From the NCBI GenBank assembly GCA_003343905.1, contig QAKI01000015.1, positions 1 to 21,308 on the forward strand: a DNA stretch of 21,308 nucleotides. Direction: 5' to 3'. Position 1 is the first letter of the stretch. Each line of letters starts with the position of its first letter. The translations under genes were made by a program, and so were the position numbers. The stretch is from Subdoligranulum variabile (lineage in GTDB: Bacteria; Bacillota; Clostridia; Oscillospirales; Ruminococcaceae). Positions 8,801-15,116 of this stretch are shown piece by piece. Under the pieces are notes generated by a model. It did not search any database. It was not told the DNA's origin and saw only the letters and a program-made list of their open reading frames with translations.

Positions 8801-8852
8801 CGTATTCTTTCGGAAAATCTTTTGTGTAAAATGTATATACCGCAGAGGTCAT
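5844..8852 (-). CDS. Large baseplate/hub protein with BACON-like and Ig-like repeats (C-terminal part of a gene split at a G11 tract)
   Basis: The ORF holds 1002 residues from the ATG at 8852, but this may not be its true start: the frame is open upstream to 8904 and joins the 322-aa ORF if the G tract changes length. Residues 1-330 resemble hub or baseplate proteins of Bacteroidetes phages (LPDISQGDFLSALMSMAGLF at 71-90). Residues 334-421 look like a BACON domain (ITVQQA end, LRTGELVVSVKEA). Residues 430-908 are five Ig/carboxypeptidase-regulatory-like repeats. Residues 909-1002 form another BACON/Ig-like domain (PEWCTITGDIPGTV, LRKGTISMQW). There is no signal peptide. Probable role: tail-tip structure with glycan- or mucin-binding decorations. 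The tail role follows from context; the binding role is inferred from domain type. Confidence 0.8.
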   Translation of the reverse strand: MTSAVYTFYTKDFPKEYEINTDSISNISIQLKDFYNVQSDGAHDIILNWSVKLWGDIEMIFPSEYPIGVNLPDISQGDFLSALMSMAGLFAYPDKDAPDTIKLISVDDIYAKLTNGGTIDWSRKVILNDRHDVSRPESSIFSLDDLAQKNTLDYDNDDDVITDTAGEIRIENVNIDKESELVELPFSASESAPLASDANALCARIPMYTTSDDGKTVDYNEPSARILQAIIDDTSTGLYWFGYFGENMRFGGENGIVAKKYSGYQKAVDKLRLITVKAKLTAIDLHNLDYTKPIYIGQFGQTYGLYSVETGENGICECQLIQLQAIKEVVVPDYYLTINGSASDISRAVGSSKTVVVFTYQTNGTIQVASQSGMFENIAFASGILSIGVKKNTATELRTGELVVSVKEAPGITRTITVQQAAAEPEPAARRPLKLRLTVTDDEGAPLAADEVTASYILPSGASKLERWADTDAVYVTLEASTEYMTLGLAATKTGYTSGKKQVDIPAGNSEYNINQTLMLTSEQPITSRNITLDITITDQEGKAVDAQTVEISYTKKDGSSATYKTSGSNITDTIPDVSTSSFMIQTIVGAPGYGSQMKESAIPAGTSDYLYQNTFELQPIAVTSRNLVLRLSIEDADGSPLAADKVTVTTEDAAGQTVTREYTNTSAVDDTIADIPTSGSSVTVTASKSGYNDGWIQGFIPSGSSDYTYTGVVPLRSSRTVGADILVRDAKGSPVVADEIACTYLQSSGNTNTIRTTNSSHLDYGGYSDCSVKAFTSRITVTAADYNTAVEEVPVEAGSEAVTIRKTVTLYPGSRSLHLDFAVRNEQGAAVEDAVVVIQYVKPDGSDEILQFTGGVHETFDNATTQGFTLLIMAQAEGSRMHMQQIAVPAGKEAYTYDTDVVLYYDYSPGITLNPPSPWTYTAHLGTLRNTGNVDLELLSAPEWCTITGDIPGTVAVGEGRALAVSKNETGDLRKGTISMQWHNIEASETTAYYVEVSQEP
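6129..7565 (-). repeat. Five tandem Ig/carboxypeptidase-regulatory-like protein repeats
   Basis: In the 1002-aa ORF the motif (I/V)PAG.S.Y recurs at residues 505, 603, 701, 796 (degenerate) and 889, a period of 93-98 residues. Each unit starts with a strand like SRNLVLRLSIEDADGSPLAADKV and contains a GY or AADYN element before the motif. The units are diverged, so at DNA level they are not near-identical copies. Most units are clearly GC-rich, while the second (about 7100-7270) is less so. Confidence 0.75.
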
Positions 8853-8887
8853 TCCCGAAGTTACTGTTATTGGAGCACTTGATATTT

Positions 8888-9856
8888 TTAAAATATCCTT
8901 ACCGCCCCCCCCCCCTTAACTATAACATGTATTTGTTCTTTTAAACGCCAAGAAGCTCCACTCACCCTGCACGTCACGTTGAAAGTATCTCCTGTCGTAT
9001 TCGGATTTATACTTAAAAACATATGATTAGCTCCAAGCGTCTGAAATTCTGCCGTCCCATTCATACTGGGATTCGATGGGTCGTATGGCATATATATATT
9101 TTTCGGATCGTGGACTATATAATTATTTAAGTTTGATTCAAATGATGTCCGATTCCCTTCTCCATCAGATACGATCCTTGATGCTTCAAAATAATCTACT
9201 GCGCCTGAAATGTCGTCGCCGTTTTTTGATACTAAAGGAAGCAATAAAGGATACGTAAGTCCTCCATACAGTCTTTCTTTGCCGTCGATGGTGATGCCAT
9301 TGTACCGCTCAATAGCCGTAAGTACATCTTGTACTTCGATAGACGGATGCATGTATTCGGGGTTGGCGATACCTTGCCCGAAATCAATGCCGAAGAATCC
9401 CATTTGCGGCCTGTCATATCCATACTCCAGGAGTGCCGATGCGCTGTTCCAGGGTATCGACCCTATATTCATGGAATAGAGCGTTTGTGCCAGATCGCGC
9501 AAATTTGCATCGAACAGGGGCTGGAAGTTGTCGACATTTCCCCACGTAAGAACCACACTTATTACGTCCGAAATCTCCGTAATAACGGCGTATCCGGATG
9601 TGAACAACGGTACTCCTTCCTGATACAATCTTGTCGGAAGCTTCACATAGGGTGCATCCGTATAGATGTCGGTGCGTTCCGCATAGCCTATGGCCTTGCG
9701 GTTCTTCGGCGTCAGCGGTAAGTCTATATTGTACGACCTATTGGACTGTATGATGTCCAGTCCTGAAAATATCGGGCTTTGATATACCAAGGATATATAG
9801 TTGTCGCTGGACAGATCACACAGGATGTCGTTTATGTATAGTTCGTAGTAGGTCAT
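8888..9856 (-). CDS. Baseplate/hub protein, N-terminal part of a gene split at the G11 tract
   Basis: There are 322 residues as written, starting at an ATG that overlaps the previous stop (ATGA). The N-terminus (YYELYINDILCDLSSD, then SPIFSGLDIIQSNRSYNIDLPLTPKN) looks like proteins I associate with Bacteroidetes phage tails, but no named family is assigned. The protein is beta-rich. Its last domain (GDTFNVTCRVSGASWRLKEQ, then IHVIVK) is cut by the G11 tract and a stop 15 bases beyond it, leaving an out-of-frame tail AVRIF. The interrupted strand pattern resumes in the other frame immediately after the tract. The intact product would therefore be about 1,336 residues with the downstream ORF. 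As written it is a truncated or 'off' form, or a sequencing artefact. Confidence 0.75.
   Translation of the reverse strand: MTYYELYINDILCDLSSDNYISLVYQSPIFSGLDIIQSNRSYNIDLPLTPKNRKAIGYAERTDIYTDAPYVKLPTRLYQEGVPLFTSGYAVITEISDVISVVLTWGNVDNFQPLFDANLRDLAQTLYSMNIGSIPWNSASALLEYGYDRPQMGFFGIDFGQGIANPEYMHPSIEVQDVLTAIERYNGITIDGKERLYGGLTYPLLLPLVSKNGDDISGAVDYFEASRIVSDGEGNRTSFESNLNNYIVHDPKNIYMPYDPSNPSMNGTAEFQTLGANHMFLSINPNTTGDTFNVTCRVSGASWRLKEQIHVIVKGGGAVRIF
8905..8915 (-). repeat. G11 homopolymer (coding strand) at the junction of two ORFs
   Basis: There are eleven consecutive C on the plus strand, so eleven G in the coding strand. With 11 G the upstream ORF reads KGGGAVRIF and stops at 8888. With 12 or 9 G it reads K, four or five Gly, then KDILKISSAPITVTSG, and continues in frame into MTSAVYTF of the 1002-aa ORF. 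Confidence 0.95.
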
Positions 9857-10875
9857 ACGTTATAGGTCTTATCGGTAATTTCTACGACTAAATCTTTAAA
9901 ATAAGCGCCGTTATCTTCGGCTTCGCCCTCCTCTATACTACACCGGCGCCATTGCTCCGTTGCGCTGTCGTAGTAGCTTATGTCGCGCCCGGCGAGGATG
10001 GATTTACACAGGTCGTATATATCCTGATCCACAAGGCGACTATGCAGCGTGTATGTCTTTGTGAGTATCTTATTTTGGGCTTCATACGGTTGCAGGTTAT
10101 CATTGAGTAGCGAATAGGCATCCTGAATAGATATTTCGTCCCTCGCCGTCTCTATACTCCACCGATATATGTAAGGGATGCCGCCTTTATCCGTCCATTT
10201 GACAAGCATCCCATTGGTACACCTATCTATCTCGATGGGAAATTGAAAGGTGTTGGCAAGGTTGGGGTTATAGACGCTTATCTCAACATACGTATCCCCA
10301 TCCCATCTTACCGTCGATGGATTGAACTCCGCAAACGGTTTCGAAGACATGCCACTGGTGACGATGACCCCATTCTCTGTTTCCACCTCTATTTGCTCCG
10401 TCGTGAGTTTGGGGATAAAGATGTATTGGGTTATGTTGAACCCGGGGTATACCACGATTTTCCTGGCGGAAGGGTAGTTGGTTACATCTCCCGCGGCGGC
10501 ATTCTGTGCCGAGATAGGGATTATTTCTTTTTCACAGGTGCCGATAAGAATAGTATTGAGCGTGTGAGTGGCTGATCCATCGCCAAACTCAACTATGAGC
10601 ACCACATTGTTTATGAATGTTGCCGAATAGTCCGCGGCCAGCGATTCCAATATTGCCGTCAAGGGAAAAATAACGGACTTTCCTACTCCCGTGACATTTC
10701 TGGATAGGACTATTGATGTTGCTCCATATGATATTCGCAGCTTCACTTCTGTGCCGTAGTCCGGATCTATGGCTGTGGCTGTAAATCGCACGAAGGTAGA
10801 TTTCTCCCGCGTGAAGCATATGTCATTGGGAAAATCTGCGGTACCTCCTGTACCGGACAATGTATATCGGATCAT
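9853..10875 (-). CDS. Distal tail / baseplate protein
   Basis: This encodes 340 residues from an ATG overlapping the upstream stop (ATGA), and it overlaps the next gene by four bases. The sequence is beta-rich: an N-terminal Ig-like stretch (RYTLSGTGGTADFPNDICF, FVRFTATAID), then a middle part ending with CTNGMLVKWTDKGGIPYIYRW at about 239-259. The C-terminal part contains YDSATEQWRRCSIEEGEAED. There is no signal peptide or membrane segment. I infer a tail-tip or distal-tail-like protein because it is linked by overlaps to the tail-completion genes upstream and the hub downstream. The exact family is unrecognised, and a tail tube role cannot be excluded. Confidence 0.65.
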   Translation of the reverse strand: MIRYTLSGTGGTADFPNDICFTREKSTFVRFTATAIDPDYGTEVKLRISYGATSIVLSRNVTGVGKSVIFPLTAILESLAADYSATFINNVVLIVEFGDGSATHTLNTILIGTCEKEIIPISAQNAAAGDVTNYPSARKIVVYPGFNITQYIFIPKLTTEQIEVETENGVIVTSGMSSKPFAEFNPSTVRWDGDTYVEISVYNPNLANTFQFPIEIDRCTNGMLVKWTDKGGIPYIYRWSIETARDEISIQDAYSLLNDNLQPYEAQNKILTKTYTLHSRLVDQDIYDLCKSILAGRDISYYDSATEQWRRCSIEEGEAEDNGAYFKDLVVEITDKTYNV

Positions 10876-11432
10876 AGTTCTATTGTTGTTTCGAGCATTT
10901 CGTATATGGATGTGTCGATCACTTCCGTAATTCTTTTGTCGATGTTATCCACGGTTTGCGGCAACAGGTCTTTAATAATCTCGGTGCCCCCTCCCGAGCG
11001 GTACAAGATGCTGCCTTCCTCCCACAGCTTCTTGGCCGCCCAATATGCGTCGATGCTTTTGAATTCCAACCCATAGCGTGCCTCTTTGTCGCGTGCCCAT
11101 TGCTTTATGTTCTGATAGAAACTTTCGAAGCTCCCGAATTCTTCTTGTGCATCCTGCGGGGAGTTACCCTCGTCTATATTCTTGATGTTATGCCGCCCCA
11201 CAAACGAGACCGTGAACCCTCCGGCATTGCTTTCCACTTGCGACGCCATACTATCTGCCGTAGCGCCGGTAGTCTCTTCCGGGACATTCAGGGAGTTCAC
11301 ATTTTTACCGCTGTTTGTGCGTTTTGTTTGCAGATTTATTGTCACCTGCTCTTTAAGGGTGCTGAATTCCTCGTTACAGATGGCAACCAGCTTTTCAGGG
11401 CTGAAAAAGTTCTCTATCTTCGATATGTCCAT
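10872..11432 (-). CDS. Tail-completion / head-tail joining protein (HK97 gp10-like, tentative)
   Basis: This encodes 186 residues from the ATG at 11432, which overlaps the preceding stop as TGATG; an in-frame TTG two codons upstream is less likely. An N-terminal helix is followed by a beta region (GGFTVSFVGRHNIKNIDEGNSP), then GSFESFYQNIKQWARDKEAR and a C-terminal helix (DLLPQTVDNIDKRITEVID). The layout and position match the gp10/neck-type proteins that join head to tail, with the INEGNSP-like and WA.DK segments as the best hints. The assignment rests on context and general layout rather than a diagnostic motif. Confidence 0.6.
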   Translation of the reverse strand: MDISKIENFFSPEKLVAICNEEFSTLKEQVTINLQTKRTNSGKNVNSLNVPEETTGATADSMASQVESNAGGFTVSFVGRHNIKNIDEGNSPQDAQEEFGSFESFYQNIKQWARDKEARYGLEFKSIDAYWAAKKLWEEGSILYRSGGGTEIIKDLLPQTVDNIDKRITEVIDTSIYEMLETTIEL

Positions 11433-11845
11433 CAGCAAACATTGTATGTAAGGACGAGTTTTGCCTCTACACCCGCGGCCAGGGCATCCAGTTTTTCAAC
11501 CACTCCTTGCAGGCTTTCAACCTGCACCTCTATCCCATTTCGACGCAGGTTGTCGATGAATGAAAACGCCATTTGCTCCATGCGATCCGCAATGGGGGCT
11601 GCTTCGGTCTGTGTATCCGGCTCTGGCTTCCCGAGTGCATCGAGAAAGTAAAGCGTTGTCCTACGACGGCGCCTGTTTGTCAGGTTGGTTTCGTATATCG
11701 GCTCCTGAAACAGCCGCAGCATTACGGGGTACTCTTTGACGTAATCCAGCAGATAATTCGCCTCTTTGATCCTGGCATATAGGCATGTGTTGACGCCGCA
11801 CTCTTTGGCAGCATCTTCGAATATTTTACTGAGGCTCTTTCTCAT
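11432..11845 (-). CDS. Tail terminator or minor neck protein candidate
   Basis: This encodes 137 residues, starting at an ATG overlapping the upstream stop (ATGA). It contains an Arg-rich stretch RRRRRTTLYFLDAL near residue 60 and the segment IADRMEQMAFSFIDNLRRNGIEVQ. It ends with beta-forming residues AKLVLTYNVC. This alpha-beta layout and the position between connector-like genes and the gp10-like gene suit a tail terminator or neck protein, but I do not recognise the family. There is no signal peptide or membrane segment. Confidence 0.5.
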   Translation of the reverse strand: MRKSLSKIFEDAAKECGVNTCLYARIKEANYLLDYVKEYPVMLRLFQEPIYETNLTNRRRRRTTLYFLDALGKPEPDTQTEAAPIADRMEQMAFSFIDNLRRNGIEVQVESLQGVVEKLDALAAGVEAKLVLTYNVC

Positions 11846-12507
11846 CGTCTGCGACTTTTGGATGGTTTGGGCTTGTTCATCTGAGCGAGCTTACGTTGTG
11901 CCATGTTTTTGTCCCTCTCGGCTTCATATGCAAGGTATACGGTCGACCACCTCAGGTGCCATACATCGCTTGGCTGAATAGCACCCCCTACAAGCTGGCA
12001 GTATCCTAAGCATATTGTACTCATGCCCCGGTTCTTGCGTTGTACTTGTGCGTTTGCTTCTTGTGGCGTCAGGGGCATTTCGAGCTTTTTCCACGCCTTT
12101 GCTACGCCTTTGAGTTCGTTTTGTATTTCAATGAAATAGCGATAAGCGCGAATGAATTGTAGTTCGAGCACCTTTTCTCGGGCAATGTCGTATCCTGCTC
12201 CCTCCCAGTCAATGCGTTTTGATCCTTTCCCCTTTGGGCTTATTAAACCCAGCATGACGGCCAGAACCTTTACGAAATAATCGTCAGTGGCCTCGATCCT
12301 TTCTATGGCGTTCAATTCACCCATCGTTATACCTGCGACGCTTCGGGCCTCGTGCTTCTTCCACCCGAATATGCGACGTTTTTCCTTCACATAGTCAGGC
12401 TTGGGTAATGCCGCAATAGATTCGTAGATTCGTTTATTGCCGATACCGAACAAAGTGCCGTTCTTTACAATTACTTTCCTGATGGTATCGTTGGGTGATA
12501 TTTTCAT
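11842..12507 (-). CDS. Basic phage protein of unknown function in the connector cluster
   Basis: This 221-residue, strongly basic protein has an ATG start overlapping the upstream stop (ATGA). It is mostly helical by appearance. It has several Lys/Arg-rich patches (KEKRRIFGWKKHEARS), a central helix LELQFIRAYRYFIEIQNELKGVAKAW, and a C-terminal tail KPKPSKSRRR that suggests nucleic-acid contact or disorder. The segment YCQLVGGAIQPSDVWHLRWSTVYLAYEAERDKN precedes the tail. It is made together with the head-tail genes, so a role in head completion is plausible but unproven. Confidence 0.5.
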   Translation of the reverse strand: MKISPNDTIRKVIVKNGTLFGIGNKRIYESIAALPKPDYVKEKRRIFGWKKHEARSVAGITMGELNAIERIEATDDYFVKVLAVMLGLISPKGKGSKRIDWEGAGYDIAREKVLELQFIRAYRYFIEIQNELKGVAKAWKKLEMPLTPQEANAQVQRKNRGMSTICLGYCQLVGGAIQPSDVWHLRWSTVYLAYEAERDKNMAQRKLAQMNKPKPSKSRRR

Positions 12508-12986
12508 AATCCAAACCTGTTTATTTTTTCAAAAATATCCGACGAATAATCCGGCTTTACGTCTGTTTCGCCGCATAGCGAGCCTGCCAGTTGATGACAC
12601 TCGTCGACCATCTCGTTCCATAGGGGCACAAGTCTGTACCACGGGGAGGCGGCGCGGCTGTTGTCGGTCATTTTGATTTTCTCGCCAGCCATCGTATTGA
12701 AGGCAACATGTTCTCGCAGGTAATAGAAATAGACATACTTAGCGATGGGAGACTGTTTTGTATCTGTATTTGCTATTTTTGCGGCTATTTCAGGATATTT
12801 GTCGATATTCTCTGCCACATATATCCCAAGGAGCATCCGAAGGAATTTAGGCTCATACCTGCGTATGCAACTCTCGACATTCCGTACAATCTCCTGTGCG
12901 GCGCCAGTCGGGGTGCATCCGCTTTTAATGTCTATTCCCGCAATATATGTGGGATCCTGTTCGAAGTATGTATAGTCTATAAGCAT
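12504..12986 (-). CDS. Head-tail connector (adaptor)-like protein, tentative
   Basis: This 160-residue, mainly helical protein is the first gene after the terminator that follows the capsid genes. The N-terminus LIDYTYFEQDPTYIAGIDI is followed by helices IVRNVESCIRRYEPKFLRMLLG and AKYVYFYYLREHVAF, and then WYRLVPLWNEMVDECHQL. Small all-helical proteins in this position are commonly gp6-type adaptors that bind the portal. That is the basis of the call; no diagnostic motif was identified. Confidence 0.55.
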   Translation of the reverse strand: MLIDYTYFEQDPTYIAGIDIKSGCTPTGAAQEIVRNVESCIRRYEPKFLRMLLGIYVAENIDKYPEIAAKIANTDTKQSPIAKYVYFYYLREHVAFNTMAGEKIKMTDNSRAASPWYRLVPLWNEMVDECHQLAGSLCGETDVKPDYSSDIFEKINRFGL

Positions 12987-12987
12987 A

Positions 12988-13021
12988 ATAAAAAAGGGGA
13001 GACGCTTTCCGGCGTCTCCCC
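12988..13021 (-). terminator. Intrinsic terminator after the capsid genes
   Basis: A perfect 10-bp stem, 12996-13005 with 13012-13021 (GGGGAGACGC / GCGTCTCCCC), has a 6-base loop. On the minus strand it is followed by a T run (TTTTT ATTA). It sits between the 55-aa gene and the connector gene start at 12986, so it would limit read-through from the capsid genes into the low-copy neck genes. Confidence 0.85.
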
Positions 13022-13027
13022 GCCTTG

Positions 13028-13195
13028 TTAGTTGGCAACTTTGGTCTTGTACGTAGCTTTGCCCGATTTCACAAGCGTTTCGGCATGCAAGGGCGACACG
13101 TTGTACTCTTTGCCTTTCTCGGGCATATAGATAGACTTGCCTGTGCTTACGATAGTTACCCTCTTGGTGAGGTCGATCTTCTTCATATCTTCCAT
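13028..13195 (-). CDS. 55-aa protein directly downstream of major capsid protein
   Basis: This short gene encodes 55 residues: MEDMKKIDLTKRVTIVSTGK, then SIYMPEKGKEYNVSPLHAET and LVKSGKATYKTKVAN. It is a basic protein with no signal peptide. It lies 24 bases after the capsid stop and just before a strong terminator, so it is co-expressed with the capsid gene. The pattern of strand, glycine-rich turn, 'L..SGKA' and C-terminal basic end resembles small head-associated proteins encoded beside capsid genes. A role as a decoration or head-completion factor is only inferred. Confidence 0.7.
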   Translation of the reverse strand: MEDMKKIDLTKRVTIVSTGKSIYMPEKGKEYNVSPLHAETLVKSGKATYKTKVAN

Positions 13196-13219
13196 GTTGT
13201 TGTTCGTTTAAGTTAATGA

Positions 13220-14425
13220 CTATGCTGCTGCCTCGGCGGTTTTCTCCAGGGCGGCCTGTACGGTTGCGAAGTCGTCGTAGATGACAGACCCGGCGTCGAT
13301 GGAGTTCTGGTATGAGTGAAGGCGCATTTCGGCGATCACCGTCACCATGTTGTGGCTGAAATCGTCGCCGTCACGGCCCCATTCCAGTCGCAGCGCGCGG
13401 TAGGGACGAACTTTCCAGCGCGAGGAATCCATCAGCAAGAACTTACCCGCGGGAATGTTGGTGGTTTCTACAACGGAGATGTTGCCGATGATCTTGCGCA
13501 TCTCGTCAGTCAGGTAATGCCCGGCGGTATCTTTCGTTACGTCGAAGATCGCCTTGTCGGTCGGATGAAGGAAGAGAACGTCGGGAGAGAAATGCAGCAG
13601 GCGAAGTTGCAGAACGCCAGCGCGCACAACGTCGGCAATGTTGGGCATGGAGATTTTCCCGTTGAGCTCCGTAATGGTATAGCCTGGGGCTTTTGTTGTT
13701 ACGCCGAGGATCTCGTTCCCGGTGCCGGTTCCTGCGATAACCTTCTCTTCCACGGTCTGCATCAAGTCTTGACGCAGCAGGGTGTTCACCTCCCCGCGGA
13801 TGAAATCCGCATCTTCGAGGATTTCCGTCGAGAGCTTTGCGCGAACGGCAACCTTCTTTACCGTAGACGTCTCCTCCTCGTATCCCCAGCTCATAAGGGG
13901 CTTGAGAGTTCCTTCGGCGATGAATGCCGAGCCGCCGTCGGGGTCTTTGCGGTTGATCCACTTAATGGTGGAGGAGCTTGTGGTGCCTTTCTGCAAGCGG
14001 GGCAGGATCGCATTGGGCTCGGTAGCCGCTGCTGCAATGCCCGGTACGACTTCGGTGTTGAATGCCGCGATAGGCACAGCGGCCGTCGTGGTCGTCATGG
14101 GTGATGCTTCGGCCTTCATCTCGATCTCGATACTTACCGTGCGGCCGTCCTTTACGGCGTCGATGTTCTCTTTCCCTGAGAAGAATGCCTTGATCTTCTC
14201 CTGCGCTTCATTCTCGGATGAAACGGTGGATTTCTGCATGAGGCTGATGGTGCGCCCTTGCTCTTTGATTATCTCCCGGATCTCGTCGATGGATTTCGTT
14301 TGATCGAGAGCGTCTACTTTGTCTTCGATAGCCTTCATTTTGGCCTCGAAGTCTGCTTTGCCGATAAGCCCCGACTTGTATTCATCGAGTATTCCTTTCA
14401 GCTCTTTCTTGATGTCTTCGTTCAT
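13220..14425 (-). CDS. Major capsid protein, HK97 fold
   Basis: This encodes 401 residues. Residues 1-85 are a charged coiled-coil region (LKGILDEYKSGLIGKADFEA, KAIEDKVDALDQTKSIDEIR) that fits the HK97 delta domain acting as internal scaffold. The body follows from about residue 105, with typical elements: an N-arm rich in Thr/Ala, IKWINRKDPDGGSAFIAEGT in an E-loop-like region, AVRAKLSTEILEDADF, GTGTGNEILGV and FLHPTDKAIF. The prohead protease is 12 bases upstream, so the delta domain is probably removed after assembly. The gene is followed by a 55-aa gene and a strong terminator. Confidence 0.93.
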   Translation of the reverse strand: MNEDIKKELKGILDEYKSGLIGKADFEAKMKAIEDKVDALDQTKSIDEIREIIKEQGRTISLMQKSTVSSENEAQEKIKAFFSGKENIDAVKDGRTVSIEIEMKAEASPMTTTTAAVPIAAFNTEVVPGIAAAATEPNAILPRLQKGTTSSSTIKWINRKDPDGGSAFIAEGTLKPLMSWGYEEETSTVKKVAVRAKLSTEILEDADFIRGEVNTLLRQDLMQTVEEKVIAGTGTGNEILGVTTKAPGYTITELNGKISMPNIADVVRAGVLQLRLLHFSPDVLFLHPTDKAIFDVTKDTAGHYLTDEMRKIIGNISVVETTNIPAGKFLLMDSSRWKVRPYRALRLEWGRDGDDFSHNMVTVIAEMRLHSYQNSIDAGSVIYDDFATVQAALEKTAEAAA

Positions 14426-14437
14426 GTGTGAATTGGT

Positions 14438-15115
14438 TTAGTTAAACAATGTTTTTCTGACTATTTCGATGATTTCAGTGTCTTCCGAAGGTTTGTTGCC
14501 CAGGATGTTTAGGGCGCTTTTGAGGCTGTTGCAAAGTGCTTCAATCCTGTTTCCTCCTGCTTCCGAAAGGTCGCATTTGCGCAGGATGTTGTTGAGCTCT
14601 TCTTGATAGGCAATGATGTCCTCTACGCTTTGCAAGCCCTTGACGTCAAGAGCTGGGGTGAAGGGATTGCAGCCGGCGAACACGGTGCTGTACTCATACT
14701 TGAGCTGCAGCTCTGCGATGTCATCTCCCGCAATAGTATCGTTATGGTTCTTGTTGAGAACCCGGTAGCAGTAGGAGTGTTCGACATCTCGTTTCTCGTC
14801 TGCGCAATGCTTATAGTACTCGAATATATCATGCCCAGCGGCCTTACCGAGTATGAGTTTGCTCTCGACGAGGGCATATTCATCTGTTTCCCATGCTTTT
14901 CGAGGCGTCCCAACAACATGATCCAAGTCTTGTTTGTGGTCGATGCAGTGTTTGATCCGGGACATATCTGCAAACGACTTAGTAAACGCCCCTTTGCGCA
15001 CAATGTCTTCTGCATGATCCTCTTCGTTGAACTTTGATATGGCAATGACAACAACGCCCTGATCGCGTTTGATGTCGTCTATACTTCCCTTGAATGATTT
15101 TATTCTGTCTTCCAT
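14438..15115 (-). CDS. HK97-family prohead protease
   Basis: This encodes 225 residues. Proteases of this family cut the delta domain from the capsid protein inside the prohead. Candidate catalytic residues are His60 (in CIDHKQDLDHVVGT), Ser114 (in VEHSYCYRV) and Glu141 (in LKYEYSTVF), matching the His-Ser-Glu order of HK97 gp4. The N-terminal segment (VVVIAISKFNEEDHAEDIV, then KGAF) matches the usual beta strand followed by 'D....GAF'. The C-terminal 70 residues are helical and may be a scaffold-like extension. It lies between portal and capsid genes, two bases after the portal stop (a TAA at 15117). Confidence 0.9.
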   Translation of the reverse strand: MEDRIKSFKGSIDDIKRDQGVVVIAISKFNEEDHAEDIVRKGAFTKSFADMSRIKHCIDHKQDLDHVVGTPRKAWETDEYALVESKLILGKAAGHDIFEYYKHCADEKRDVEHSYCYRVLNKNHNDTIAGDDIAELQLKYEYSTVFAGCNPFTPALDVKGLQSVEDIIAYQEELNNILRKCDLSEAGGNRIEALCNSLKSALNILGNKPSEDTEIIEIVRKTLFN

Positions 15116-15116
15116 A

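Noticed and set aside
13316..14104. 262-aa plus-strand ORF
   Set aside because: It is antisense to the major capsid gene, with no recognisable motif.
14438..14452. CATTG followed by TTTAACTAAA resembling the late promoter-like element upstream of the capsid gene
   Set aside because: It is the end of the protease coding sequence (TLFN stop), and no TTTGCAT follows at the right distance.
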